Below are positions 19,469-28,140 of a DNA stretch of 64,000 nt, in pieces; the first letter of the stretch is position 1, and each line of letters opens with the position of its first letter. Position numbers and translations under genes: made by a program. Below the pieces are notes generated by a model. The model had not been told where the DNA came from and made no database searches. It saw only the letters and a program-made list of their open reading frames with translations. This DNA is from S146-42 sp965371965. Lineage in GTDB: Bacteria > Planctomycetota > Phycisphaerae > Phycisphaerales > UBA1924. The stretch lies in NCBI GenBank assembly GCA_965371965.1, contig CBDVAM010000003.1, positions 1-64,000 of the forward strand, written 5' to 3'.

Positions 19469-20602
19469 TTACCGATCGATCTCCGGAAGAACAACGTCGA
19501 CACTCCCGAGAATCGCGATGGTGTCCGCAACCATCGTTCCTTCCAGCACCCTGACCATCGATGAGAGCACCGAGAACGACGGGGTCCTCAGCTTCAACTT
19601 CGACGGCACGTCCCCGCCGTCACTGGTCATGTACATCCCGAAATGCCCCCGCGCCGATTCCGCCGCGAAGTAGTACTCCCCGGGGGGTGGCTTGAGTTTC
19701 TTGATGAACTTCGCCGGCTTGACCGGCCCATCGGGCAACGCGTCCAGGGCTTGCTCGATGATGCGACAGCTCTGCTCCATCTCCTCGATCCGCACTTCGA
19801 ACCGCGCGAGACAGTCGCCGGATGTTCGAGTGGGGATCACGAAGTCGTACTGCTCGTAGCCGCCATAGGGCTCGGCTCGGCGCACGTCATACTCTACCCC
19901 GCTCGCCCGCAGCGTCGGTCCGGAGATAGCGTAATCCTGGGCAACGGCGCGCGAAATCACGCCAACATCCTCGCACCGACTGCGGAAGATGACATTTTCA
20001 TGCACGAGCCGATGATACATCGGCGCCTTATTTCGCATCCGCCTGAGAAAGCCCCGCGTCTGGTCGATGAACACATCGTCGATGTCTTCGCTGACGCCTC
20101 CGAAACGCCCGTAGGAATAGGTCAACCGCGAGCCGGTCACCCGGTCGAGGATGGACAGGATCTCCTCTCGATCATCGAAGCAGTACAGAAAGGGCGTGAT
20201 GCCGCCGATATCAAGCAGGAACGTCCCGAACCACAAGAGGTGACTCTGGATGCGATTGAGCTCGCAGACAATCACACGGATAACACGAGCCCGCTCAGGG
20301 ACCTCGATCGACGCCATCCTCTCCACCGCCTGGCAATAGGCGATGTTGTAGATCATTCCAGACAGGTAGTCGATGCGCGAGGTGTTGGGCAGGAACTCGA
20401 TCCACGGGCGGTTCTCGGCCATCTTCTCGTGCGCGCGATGGGCATACCCGATCACCGGCTCGCAGCTGAGAATCCGCTCGCCTCGCATGTGCAGCAGCAA
20501 CCGCAGCACGCCGTGCATGCTGGGATGCTGCGGACCCATGTTCAAGTAATAGGTCTCGTCGTCGTGAGCTCGTTCCAGCATTGGGGCGGGGCGCGGGTTC
20601 AT
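19469..20602 (-). CDS. nuoD: NADH-quinone oxidoreductase (complex I) subunit D
   Basis: A 377-residue 49-kDa-type subunit that forms one wall of the quinone cavity. The quinone-site loop GPQHPSMHGVLRL and the GYAHRAHEKMAENR block are intact, as is the C-terminal VVLPEIDR end. The length is a little below the E. coli-like CD fusion because NuoC is a separate gene here. Its ATG overlaps the nuoC stop (ATGA). Confidence 0.95.
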   Translation of the reverse strand: MNPRPAPMLERAHDDETYYLNMGPQHPSMHGVLRLLLHMRGERILSCEPVIGYAHRAHEKMAENRPWIEFLPNTSRIDYLSGMIYNIAYCQAVERMASIEVPERARVIRVIVCELNRIQSHLLWFGTFLLDIGGITPFLYCFDDREEILSILDRVTGSRLTYSYGRFGGVSEDIDDVFIDQTRGFLRRMRNKAPMYHRLVHENVIFRSRCEDVGVISRAVAQDYAISGPTLRASGVEYDVRRAEPYGGYEQYDFVIPTRTSGDCLARFEVRIEEMEQSCRIIEQALDALPDGPVKPAKFIKKLKPPPGEYYFAAESARGHFGMYMTSDGGDVPSKLKLRTPSFSVLSSMVRVLEGTMVADTIAILGSVDVVLPEIDR

Positions 20603-21069
20603 GAACTCGCGGCCTCCCCGTCCGGAGCGTCCTCAACGCGGCCGAAATCCTTGAGCAGTGCGTGGAAGTCAGAATCGTCAGGCAGAAGTATGCGCTTCAG
20701 GTCCGGATGCCCCGGGAACCTGATCCCGTACATGTCAAAGACCTCACGCTCATACCAGTTCGCAGCTGGGTACGCGCCAGTAATGCTCGGCGCCTCGGCC
20801 CCCGGGATCTTCGGGCTCAAGTCGACCGTCACCAGGTGCCGATCCAACCGGTCAATCCTGTTGAATGTGTAGACCACCCGCATCGCCTCAAGGTCTTCGC
20901 GACGATCCTCTGCGGTCAGCATCTCGAGGTGATACCCCGCGTCCCGGTACGCCTCGGCGATCGTCGGGATATGCTCGGGTTCAGCCCGATGCCGGTGGTG
21001 GAAACCAACACTCGTGTACTCCGCCTCATCGCAGCCGAGTTCCAGGTTCGAGAGGTCCGGGCCGCTCAC
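20599..21069 (-). CDS. nuoC: NADH-quinone oxidoreductase (complex I) subunit C
   Basis: A 156-residue 30-kDa-type subunit, recognised by WYEREVFDMYGIRFPGHPDLKRIL (its YEREVFDMYGI core), the family signature, near the C-terminus. The gene uses GTG as start, overlapping the nuoB stop by 4 nt (GTGA), and in turn overlaps nuoD by 4 nt. The N-terminal half is shorter and less conserved than in many homologues. Confidence 0.93.
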   Translation of the reverse strand: MSGPDLSNLELGCDEAEYTSVGFHHRHRAEPEHIPTIAEAYRDAGYHLEMLTAEDRREDLEAMRVVYTFNRIDRLDRHLVTVDLSPKIPGAEAPSITGAYPAANWYEREVFDMYGIRFPGHPDLKRILLPDDSDFHALLKDFGRVEDAPDGEAASS

Positions 21070-21641
21070 GCCTTACTCCCCCTCTTTCTTTTGAGATTCT
21101 TGCCGGTGATCTTTTCTTGCAGTTCCAGGATGCCCGCAATCAGAGCCTCGGGGCGCGGCGGACAACCGGGGATATACACATCAACGGGAACCAGCTTGTC
21201 GGCCCCTTCAATGATGGCGTACTGGTTGGGGTACTTGAAGGGTCCGCCGTCAATGGTGCAACCGCCCATAGCGATCGCCCACTTGGGCGACGGCATCTGG
21301 TCCCAAAGCTGCTTGATGACCGGGCCCATCTTGCGCGAGATCGTGCCGGCGAAGATCATCACATCTGCCTGGCGGGCGGTGGGGCGAAACACGCCGGCGC
21401 CGAAGCGATCAAGATCATACTTGGACGCCCCGGCCGCCATCATCTCGATCGCGCAGCACGCAAGCCCGAAAGTCAGTGGCCACAGCGAGTTTGCCCGGGC
21501 CATGTTGACCAGATCATCGAGCACGGCAAACCGGACATATGGCGCGGCCTCGAACGGGATCCGCTTATCCATATCCGGCGCGTCCAGCACCGGCAGCCGA
21601 ACTGGCGTCGGCGGGTTGGGGTTTGCGTTTACCGGGTCCAC
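21066..21641 (-). CDS. nuoB: NADH-quinone oxidoreductase (complex I) subunit B
   Basis: The subunit that holds cluster N2, the last Fe-S centre before quinone. The four ligands are present: the tandem pair in FGLACCAIEMM, GGCTIDGG and IPGCPPRPEAL. Start choice is uncertain. The GTG at 21641 has GGAAGGGAG 7 nt upstream and overlaps the end of nuoA, like the other operon joints, and is used here (191 residues). The internal ATG at 21572 (MDKRIPFEAAP, 168 residues) fits the usual family start better but lacks a visible ribosome site. A Lys/Arg-rich C-terminus is present. Confidence 0.93.
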   Translation of the reverse strand: MDPVNANPNPPTPVRLPVLDAPDMDKRIPFEAAPYVRFAVLDDLVNMARANSLWPLTFGLACCAIEMMAAGASKYDLDRFGAGVFRPTARQADVMIFAGTISRKMGPVIKQLWDQMPSPKWAIAMGGCTIDGGPFKYPNQYAIIEGADKLVPVDVYIPGCPPRPEALIAGILELQEKITGKNLKRKRGSKA

Positions 21642-21991
21642 CGCATCACTCCCTTCCGCCAGGCAAACACGATTGCCAGAGACAGGATCATCAGGAAGAT
21701 GCTGACCTCCACAAACGCACGCCACCCGAATGCCGCCTCGTTGTAGACCAAGGCCACCGGAAACAAGTAGAGGATGTCCACTTCGAAGGCGACAAAGATC
21801 AGTGCGTAGAGGTAGAACGTGATCCCGAACCGAATCCGGGCCGTGCCGATGGTATCGACGCCACACTCATAGGTCTGCTCGGTTTCCGGGCCCTTGTAGC
21901 GCGGGCTGATCAACATTGGAACGACAAGAGCGACGAGCCCCAGTACGATACCGATGCCCAAGTACGCAACAAGTTGCTCGTAGTCAGTCAT
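21629..21991 (-). CDS. nuoA: NADH-quinone oxidoreductase (complex I) subunit A
   Basis: A 120-residue three-helix membrane subunit and the first gene of the operon. The conserved YECGVDTIGTARIRF and LIFVAFEVDILYLFPVAL segments are clear. The start MTDYEQLVAYLG is chosen; the frame stays open 243 nt further but that part has no helix or family character. The promoter must lie in the roughly 350 nt upstream, before the small minus-strand frame at 22363-22515 or further up. Confidence 0.94.
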   Translation of the reverse strand: MTDYEQLVAYLGIGIVLGLVALVVPMLISPRYKGPETEQTYECGVDTIGTARIRFGITFYLYALIFVAFEVDILYLFPVALVYNEAAFGWRAFVEVSIFLMILSLAIVFAWRKGVMRWTR

Positions 21992-22362
21992 CGCTCTCGA
22001 TCTGATCAGCGTGCCTTGCACGTCGATTGCTGTTCGGCCAAGACTCGGTCCAAAGAGAAGCCCTGTCAGGGCCCCTAGGCCGGACATAGTAGCCAGTCGC
22101 ACCCTGGCCCGCCCCACCTGTTGTGCCTCTGGCCATGTTGCGTCATAGGCCTGGAGTGGTCCCATCAAAGGACACAGAGCCCGGCGGAGGACGAGATGCG
22201 ATGGACCCGCGCCGAGCAGAACCTGCGCCCGCACTCACGAGCATCGCAAGAGCCAGCTGTCCAGTCGTTTCGTGGCCCGACTGGGTGTTCACCGGCGTAG
22301 GCTGCCTCCTCTAATGCGGAGGCAACAGGCTCCTTCCCGAACCGTGAGACAAGCCCTAGCCC

Positions 22363-22515
22363 TCATGATGATCGCTTGCGCCACCACAGCACAGGCAGGC
22401 GCACCAAGGCCACACCGATCGCCAGGACGAATCCGACCGTCGCGATGCTCGTCATGGCCGAGTTCTGTCGATCCACGCTGTCGGCAAGCACCAGCACCGC
22501 CGAGCCGACGATCAC
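22363..22515 (-). CDS. Possible 50-residue single-pass membrane peptide
   Basis: A GTG-started frame after an in-frame TAG, encoding 50 residues: a short polar start, one clear hydrophobic helix (TVGFVLAIGVALV) and a basic end (LWWRKRSS). That layout is typical of small membrane proteins, but no homologue is recognised and the ribosome site (GGGTAGGG some way upstream) is mediocre. It lies on the nuo strand 370 nt upstream of nuoA. It could equally be the tail of a decayed gene. Confidence 0.3.
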   Translation of the reverse strand: MIVGSAVLVLADSVDRQNSAMTSIATVGFVLAIGVALVRLPVLWWRKRSS

Positions 22516-22546
22516 CGACCGACCCTACCCGCCTGCTAACAAAAGA

Positions 22547-22567
22547 CCGCCGCGGATCCCGCGGCGG
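22547..22567 (-). terminator. Perfect 9-bp hairpin, terminator-like on the minus strand
   Basis: CCGCCGCGG-ATC-CCGCGGCGG is a perfect 9-bp stem with a 3-nt loop. Read on the minus strand it is followed by TCTTTTG, a short U-rich run, as in an intrinsic terminator. No obvious minus-strand gene ends just before it, so what it terminates is unclear; it may insulate the nuo operon from read-through. Confidence 0.4.
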
Positions 22568-22847
22568 CTTGAAAAAGCTCCCCGAGCCGAACGGTTTCAA
22601 ACGAATCTCTTGGCCAGAATCGCCCGAGGCGGCGATCGCTCCAGTTTACAGCTCCGTAGACGGCTGTCAGATTGGCGTTGCTGGCAGGCCAGGCGCAGGT
22701 GCTCCGTTCGGGATGGTGTCGGCTCGGCGGGAATCAACGGGCTGTTCCGTTTCGTGGGGGGATTACTGCGGTCATACCATCGAGTTGCGGATTGATCGAG
22801 TTTCTGGACAGGACGCCAGTGATTTCGGGTGAGTTGGAGGCTCGGCG

Positions 22848-23666
22848 ATGTTGAAGTGGATCAGACAGCTTGATGAGATACTGAGGGGCGATGCGACTCG
22901 CCTTCCGGCACTGCGCGACGGACGCATCGAGATGCCCGTCGGGGGAGTGATGATCGTGGCGATCATGCTGGCTGCGATCTACGGCTTGTGTATGGGCGCG
23001 TACGCCATCATCCGCACCGCTTGGTCGGATACGGGGATCACGGAAGATGCGGTGATGCAGATGGTGGCCAGTGCTGTGAAGCTGCCGCTGTTGTTCTGCC
23101 TGACACTCGTTGTAACGTTGCCGTCGCTGTATGTTTTTAATGCGCTCGTCGGTTCGCGGCTGTCCTTGGTGTCGGTGGCGCGCCTGCTTGTGGCAATGAT
23201 CGCTGTGATGATGGCGGTCCTTGTTTCGCTTGGACCGATCGTGGTGTTCTTCTCGGCTAGCACGGACAGCTACCCATTCATGAAGCTGCTCAACGTGGCC
23301 ATGGCTGCGATCGCGGGCATTCTCGGGTTGGCATTCCTGCTTCGAACCTTGAGCCGCCTCGTGATGGTGCAGGATTTGATCGACTTCCCACCACCCGAGT
23401 CGGTAACCGATTGTGAGCATGAGACAAACACGGACCAACAGAAGACGAGCAGTGCTCTGGATCAAATCGAAGCCCACAGCGATCGGAAGGCGACGGCCGT
23501 GTTTAAGATTTGGGTCTTGGTGTTCGCACTCGTAGGTGCGCAGATGAGCTGGGTGCTGCGGCCCTTCATCGGTAGCCCGGACATGGACTTCTCCTGGTTC
23601 CGCAAGCGAGATAGCAACTTCTTCCTCGACGTGATTCGGTCGATTGGCGAACTGTTCGGAGCGTAG
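22848..23666 (+). CDS. Polytopic membrane protein, first of a paralogous pair
   Basis: A 272-residue protein with a cytoplasmic start and about five or six hydrophobic segments (near residues 32-55, 73-97, 105-130, 140-165 and 215-235), plus a polar loop at about 180-210. Shared blocks with the next gene, such as AVKLPLLF and QMSWVLRPFIGSP, show the two are paralogues. The arrangement resembles Yip1-like or other small polytopic families of planctomycetes, but I cannot name it. The ATG is preceded by TTGGAGG. The second gene begins 7 nt after the stop, so they form an operon. Confidence 0.75.
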   Translation: MLKWIRQLDEILRGDATRLPALRDGRIEMPVGGVMIVAIMLAAIYGLCMGAYAIIRTAWSDTGITEDAVMQMVASAVKLPLLFCLTLVVTLPSLYVFNALVGSRLSLVSVARLLVAMIAVMMAVLVSLGPIVVFFSASTDSYPFMKLLNVAMAAIAGILGLAFLLRTLSRLVMVQDLIDFPPPESVTDCEHETNTDQQKTSSALDQIEAHSDRKATAVFKIWVLVFALVGAQMSWVLRPFIGSPDMDFSWFRKRDSNFFLDVIRSIGELFGA

Positions 23667-23672
23667 GATCCC

Positions 23673-24335
23673 ATGAATGGTCTGCTGCGAGTCGACGATG
23701 TCTTGCGCGCACGGCCCTGGCTTGTGCGCGGCGACGATCATACTCGGTGGCTGCTGCTGGTAGCGACGATTACGCTCGTGTTCGGCGCCATGTACGGCGG
23801 CGTGATGGGCAGTTACAGCGGCGCCCGTTTCTTGCAGATACTGTATTCGGCCGTCAAGGTGCCGCTGCTGCTTTCAGCGACGTTCGCGCTGAGCTTGCCG
23901 AGCTTCTTTGTGATCAACACACTATTTGGTCTGCGCGACGACTTCGCGGCTTCGGTGCGGGCGATTGCTACGACGCAGGCGGGCCTGACCGTTGTCCTCT
24001 TTTCGTTTGCGCCGATCACAGCACTGTGGTATGTGTCGTTCGAAGGCTACGATGCGGCGAAGATGTTCAACGTGCTCATGTTCGCAGTTGCTTCCGTCGC
24101 CGCACAGGGTCTGCTTCGCCGTTTCTACCGCCCTTTGATCGAAAGCAACCCGCGCCATCGCACGATGATGTGGATCTGGCTCGTCATTTACGCTTCTGTC
24201 GGCATCCAGATGGGCTGGGTGATGCGTCCGTTCATCGGCCAGCCCGGTGCGGCGACGACGTTCTTCCGCACGGAGGCGTGGGGCAATGCGTACGTCGAGG
24301 TCGCCCGGACGTTTTGGCGGCTATTCGGTGGATGA
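23673..24335 (+). CDS. Polytopic membrane protein, second of a paralogous pair
   Basis: A 220-residue membrane protein related to its upstream neighbour: AVKVPLLLS and QMGWVMRPFIGQP match AVKLPLLF and QMSWVLRPFIGSP. It lacks the polar loop of the first protein, which accounts for most of the length difference. Both end with a Phe-rich amphipathic tail (FWRLFGG here, IGELFGA there). The pair may form a heteromeric membrane complex; the function is unknown. Downstream is a gene-poor stretch with a dispersed repeat. Confidence 0.75.
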   Translation: MNGLLRVDDVLRARPWLVRGDDHTRWLLLVATITLVFGAMYGGVMGSYSGARFLQILYSAVKVPLLLSATFALSLPSFFVINTLFGLRDDFAASVRAIATTQAGLTVVLFSFAPITALWYVSFEGYDAAKMFNVLMFAVASVAAQGLLRRFYRPLIESNPRHRTMMWIWLVIYASVGIQMGWVMRPFIGQPGAATTFFRTEAWGNAYVEVARTFWRLFGG

Positions 24336-24503
24336 AGTAGGTATTTGCAGGCGGACTTCCAGTAGGTCGACTGTTACTTGCGATGCAGGCGCCCAATGCC
24401 CCGCAACATGCCGCCCGTGGGGCCGATCGGCTTTGAGAAGGAAAACGTCTCGGTGTAAACAGATAAACCTGCATCCCAGGGGACTCGTGCCTTCAAGCTC
24501 CGC

Positions 24504-24798
24504 GGTCAGAACGGTCTCAAACAACTCTCTTGGCGCGATTGAGGCTAGACAGCCGGTCTGTTCTGGCTAACAGGGGCCGTGAATCACGCTGGAAACAGCA
24601 GGAACGGCGATTGAGAGTGGGTTCACGCCCATGAACCTACGGAGTCAGGCCCGGCCCCAAGCGTGCCAGTCGATGGGATCAAGATCGGCTGCATCGATCC
24701 GCGAGGCCAAGAAGAGCCGCATATCGAGCGGCCGTACAGGGTTTCCCGGTATTCAAGAACTCTGTCATCTGCCGTGGCGGGCTGGCCTGGGGCATCAT
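24504..24798 (+). repeat. Dispersed 295-bp repeat, copy 1
   Basis: This segment matches 38464-38758 over its full 295 nt with no net length change and scattered substitutions; by eye the two are close to 90% identical. Its last 62 nt (24737-24798) recur at 41191-41252. None of its short frames looks like a real protein. It lies right before the remains of a ferredoxin-NADP reductase gene. Confidence 0.85.
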
Positions 24799-24814
24799 TC
24801 AGGGATGGCGGGAT

Positions 24815-25231
24815 GCCTACATCCTCGATGTGCTCAAGCCCTGACACGCTCGTCGAACTCTTGGAGAGTCAGAAGACGAGTATTTTCGAACCGCGGCGGC
24901 TGAGCACGACAACGTGCGGTACATCACGGCGATCAGCCGCGAGCCCCAGGGCGATGGGCATCCCAAGATGTACGTCCAGGACCGGTTTTCATCGAACCGC
25001 GATGAGCTGGTGCCGCTCTTGGACAGCGAACGCACGCTCGTGTATCTCTGCGACCTGGCGGGGATGGAGACGGGCATCTACCAGCAGATGGCCCGCCTGT
25101 TGGCGCGGGAGTCGCTCGAACAGTTCTTGACGGTCAGTGACGAGGCGATGGGGGATGTCGATTCCTGGGATCGCAAGGTCGTCAAGCAGCATGTGAAGCC
25201 GACCAAGCGGATCTTCCTCGAGGTGTATTGA
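24815..25231 (+). pseudogene. C-terminal remnant of a ferredoxin-NADP reductase
   Basis: The frame reading DEYFRTAAAEHDNVRYI, ISREPQ, KMYVQDRF, LVYLCDLAGMETGIYQQMARLL and ending VKPTKRIFLEVY matches the NADP-binding, C-terminal half of ferredoxin-NADP(+) reductases. The in-frame TGA at 24843-24845 precedes it, and the FAD-binding N-terminal half is missing; the sequence upstream is the dispersed repeat instead. The likely explanation is a 5' truncation by the repeat or a rearrangement. An ATG at 24914 could still express 105 residues, but such a fragment would lack FAD binding. Confidence 0.7.
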
Positions 25232-25498
25232 CGAGGGCGGGCGGCGAGAGGATCGCCAAGGCGAGGATCAGATCCCCTTGGGATGCCGGTCATCGAGCTC
25301 GCGGGGCTCAGATCTCAACATGAACGAACCGCGAAACGCCGGCGGGGAATCTCGTGGCGTTCGCACTGGTCAATTGCGCACGTGCCACGCCCGCCGGCGA
25401 ACCGGAACGGCCCATCGGGCTCACGCCCGAGCCATGAACGATGGCGCGGGGGGAGGGAAGGAGTTTTAGCAACCCCCCCCCCGGCCGTAGGGTGTGAC

Positions 25499-25822
25499 TC
25501 AGTTGGACGCCTGGAGGAACTCCAGGATCTTTCGATATTCATCGCCAGTCAGGTGCGCCTGTTGACGCATGTGGTTCATGGCGATAGCCCATTCGGTATC
25601 GCTGTAGGAGGCCGGTGAGCGGGAGTTGTGGCAGTGAACGCAGGTCTGCGCCCACAGTTGTGCGCCGCTGAGTCCGGTGTCTTCTGACGCCACCTGCATC
25701 TCAAGGGTCTCTCCTGCGGTCGCCCCCCCGTTGTTGGACTGGCACCCCGCGACGAGCGCGGCGGCAGCCACGAGGCCGGCGGCCACAAGGCCACAGGCTG
25801 GTACGATGTTTCGCGTGTTCAT
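25499..25822 (-). CDS. Small c-type cytochrome lipoprotein
   Basis: A 107-residue exported protein. Residues 1-27 form a lipoprotein signal ending LVAGC, so Cys would be lipidated. One haem c site, CVHCHN, lies near residue 60, followed by SPASYSDTEWAIAMNHMR, in which a Met could be the distal ligand. The size and haem context (AQTCVHCHNSR) resemble the diheme/monoheme 'cytochrome c' subunits that pass electrons in the periplasm. It is the last gene of the electron-transfer operon, 18 nt after the porin. Confidence 0.82.
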   Translation of the reverse strand: MNTRNIVPACGLVAAGLVAAAALVAGCQSNNGGATAGETLEMQVASEDTGLSGAQLWAQTCVHCHNSRSPASYSDTEWAIAMNHMRQQAHLTGDEYRKILEFLQASN

Positions 25823-25840
25823 AATCTGGCTCCTTGTTCA

Positions 25841-27127
25841 TCAAAATCCCATGGAGAGCTGCAGCAGCAGTGCGTCTTCGGCTTCCTTGGAGGAAGTCGG
25901 GTCATCGACGTTGTCGAATCGGTACGCGATCTTGAGGACCGTGCTGGGAGTGATCCAGTAGTTTACGCCGACGGTGAGGCGCTGCTCGTCGTAGGCCTTG
26001 GAGATGCCGGCGGCGTCGCTGGGGTTGTCCAGCCAGTCGTAGCGGAGGACGCCCTCGATGTCCTTGAAGAAGCCCTCCGTGAGGCTTGGGCGATAGGCGA
26101 CCTGGACGTATCCACCCGAGCGTTTGTTGTCGAAGGTCATGCCGTCGTAGGCAACGTCGTCGACGTCCGAGAGGACATACTCGCCTCGCAGGTCGAGACG
26201 CCCGTTGATGGCCTCGTCCTCGAGGACATATCCGATGGAGAGGTCGTGGATGATCGCCGTCGTGTCCTCGAACATCGTGTCGTTCTCGCCCACGTCGGCG
26301 TAGTTGAAGGCGTAGGAGAAATCAAGGCCCGGCATGGGGTATGCGCCGATGCGCCCGCCGATCGCCTTGCCGCTGTTGACATCGCCGAAGTTGCTGAAGT
26401 TCAGCTGCCCGGTCTTGCCTCCCTCGGTGACGAGTCTGGGGCCGTTCGAGATGTAGGCCGAGTAGAAGATCTTCGCCGAGTCGGAGATCGGGAACGCGCC
26501 GCGGGCTTCGACCGCAAGGCTTGAGGTCGGGATCAGGCGGGCCCCGCCGGTCGCGAACAGCGGCTGGTCGGGGAGCTTGTTGATCCAGGACGAGTGCAAC
26601 TGCTCTTTGAAGGTGCTGAGCGGCGTGAGGATTTTGCCGGCACGAATGGTCAGATTGTCGTTGACGACAACGGACATGTCCAAGAACTCGAGCTTCACTT
26701 CGGTTTCATCCTCGCCCAGCTCGATCTCGAGCTCTCCGGCAAAGTTGACACGATCCGAGAGGCGCCAGAGGAAGATCGGAAAGAACCTGGCATCAAAGCT
26801 GGATTCGTTGGACTCGTTGCTCGTGAATCCGGCGAAGGCGTACCCGGTCACCAGGAAGTTCGTGGTGCCCAGACGCAGATCGTCGGCGAGGCCCTCGAGG
26901 GAATCGACACGGTCGGCGAGCTCTTCGAGTTCTTCGGCGGTATCGAGGTCCTCCTCGGCGGGTTGAGCGCCATTGGCGCCCGCGGATTGCTCCAGGGCGT
27001 CGATACGGCGCAGCGCGTCCTGGTATTGCTCCCAGGTCACGTTCGTCTCGGGGGGCTCGTTCTGGGCGTAGACCGGGACGGCCAGGCCGCACGCCACGAG
27101 CGTCAGCAAAGCCTTTGATGCACGCAT
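25841..27127 (-). CDS. Outer-membrane porin, OprP/OprO-like beta-barrel
   Basis: A 428-residue protein with a signal peptide (cleavage after VPVYA), a predicted coiled coil at about residues 30-75 (QYQDALRRIDALEQSAG and EELEELADRVDSLEGL) and then a long alternating beta pattern ending in a C-terminal aromatic strand, QLSMGF. A terminal Phe is typical of barrels recognised by BamA. The coiled-coil-plus-barrel layout matches planctomycete porins related to phosphate-selective porin O/P. Its place between two cytochromes suggests a route for the soluble substrate or product of the neighbouring electron-transfer complex. MRASKALL is the start; a longer frame adds 17 residues with no signal character. 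Confidence 0.8.
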   Translation of the reverse strand: MRASKALLTLVACGLAVPVYAQNEPPETNVTWEQYQDALRRIDALEQSAGANGAQPAEEDLDTAEELEELADRVDSLEGLADDLRLGTTNFLVTGYAFAGFTSNESNESSFDARFFPIFLWRLSDRVNFAGELEIELGEDETEVKLEFLDMSVVVNDNLTIRAGKILTPLSTFKEQLHSSWINKLPDQPLFATGGARLIPTSSLAVEARGAFPISDSAKIFYSAYISNGPRLVTEGGKTGQLNFSNFGDVNSGKAIGGRIGAYPMPGLDFSYAFNYADVGENDTMFEDTTAIIHDLSIGYVLEDEAINGRLDLRGEYVLSDVDDVAYDGMTFDNKRSGGYVQVAYRPSLTEGFFKDIEGVLRYDWLDNPSDAAGISKAYDEQRLTVGVNYWITPSTVLKIAYRFDNVDDPTSSKEAEDALLLQLSMGF

Positions 27128-27184
27128 GATTGTGCTCCTTTCTGTGTCAGTGGACAATCCATGACTACCTTCTTCCAAGAGACG

Positions 27185-28129
27185 TCAGTCGGCGGTGCGT
27201 GTTTGCGGGCCGAAGACGGCTACGACAGTTGGTTGTTGAGAACCGTTGCTTGCGAACGGAGAGCGTGGTGCCGCGTCACTCTGGATCCATGTCCAGGCAC
27301 CCTCTGATCCATCCGGGGCTGGCGCGGCGAACTGGTAGACGCGCCCGGATTGGACTCCGCCGAACTGTCGGAGAGTGTCTGCGAGAACTCCCGAGAGCCG
27401 GCTGAGTGCGATGGAGCGGGCCTGTTGGTCGGACGCGGATCCCAGGGCCTTCGCCTGGGACGAGAGACGCGACGCCGCGCTCTTCCACAACCGGGCGATG
27501 GCCTTGTCCTGGTCGGTCAGAGCGATCGCCTTCAGCGCGTCGCACGCGGCGGCGAGGTCGCGGATGGCGCTGTCAATCTGCCCGGTATCGTCATTGGCGG
27601 CGGCATCGGCCAGGCGCGTTGCGGCGGCGAGGGTGTCGGTGAGTGCTGCTCTAGGTGTGCTGCCCACGTCGAAACGCGGGCCGATGACCTTCGGTTTGGG
27701 CGCGAATGTCCTGATGTAGTTGATAGTGTGCCATCTCTCTTCGTCGGAGAGGAGCTTGGCGAAGGCGGGCATGGGGGTTCGACCCTTGGTGGTCTTGTAA
27801 AACAACTCTCCGTCGGACTGAAGCCAGACCTCCGGGCTGGTCAGATCCTGGGGACGAGGATCGAGCTCCGCGGCTCGGACTCCATTGCCGGTGCCCGTCT
27901 TGCCGTGGCAAGATACGCACTGAGCTGTGTAGAGGCGGGCGCCGGCGGCGATAGACGCGGCGGTGCTCTCAACAGGATTGGCCTTCCTCGCGTAACGCGA
28001 AGAGGCGATCCAGGGGCGGGGAGGTGCAATCGAGTCCGTCTCCGAGACCTTCGCCATGCCGGCAACGATCAGGACCGGTGAGATGGCGAGTGCCAGAAGT
28101 AATGTCGACTTGGCCCGTGGGGTGCGCAT
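27185..28129 (-). CDS. Periplasmic cytochrome c with long helical C-terminal extension
   Basis: A 314-residue protein with an N-terminal signal or anchor helix (STLLLALAISPVLIVAG). A class I cytochrome c domain follows: CVSCHGKTGTG near residue 68 and the distal Met in TPMPAFAK near 120. After about residue 150 comes an Ala-rich helical stretch with no second haem site, unusual for this family. The frame extends far upstream but the longer version runs antisense-like through the next gene. It lies 11 nt after the upstream anchored protein and is part of the operon; it probably accepts electrons from the NrfD/Fe-S complex. Confidence 0.82.
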   Translation of the reverse strand: MRTPRAKSTLLLALAISPVLIVAGMAKVSETDSIAPPRPWIASSRYARKANPVESTAASIAAGARLYTAQCVSCHGKTGTGNGVRAAELDPRPQDLTSPEVWLQSDGELFYKTTKGRTPMPAFAKLLSDEERWHTINYIRTFAPKPKVIGPRFDVGSTPRAALTDTLAAATRLADAAANDDTGQIDSAIRDLAAACDALKAIALTDQDKAIARLWKSAASRLSSQAKALGSASDQQARSIALSRLSGVLADTLRQFGGVQSGRVYQFAAPAPDGSEGAWTWIQSDAAPRSPFASNGSQQPTVVAVFGPQTRTAD

Positions 28130-28140
28130 GAGGTGCTCTC

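Noticed and set aside
24663..25130. 155-codon plus-strand frame over the repeat and the FNR remnant
   Set aside because: Different frame from the FNR match, Ser/Arg/Trp-rich, and it runs through repeat sequence; no sign of selection as a protein.
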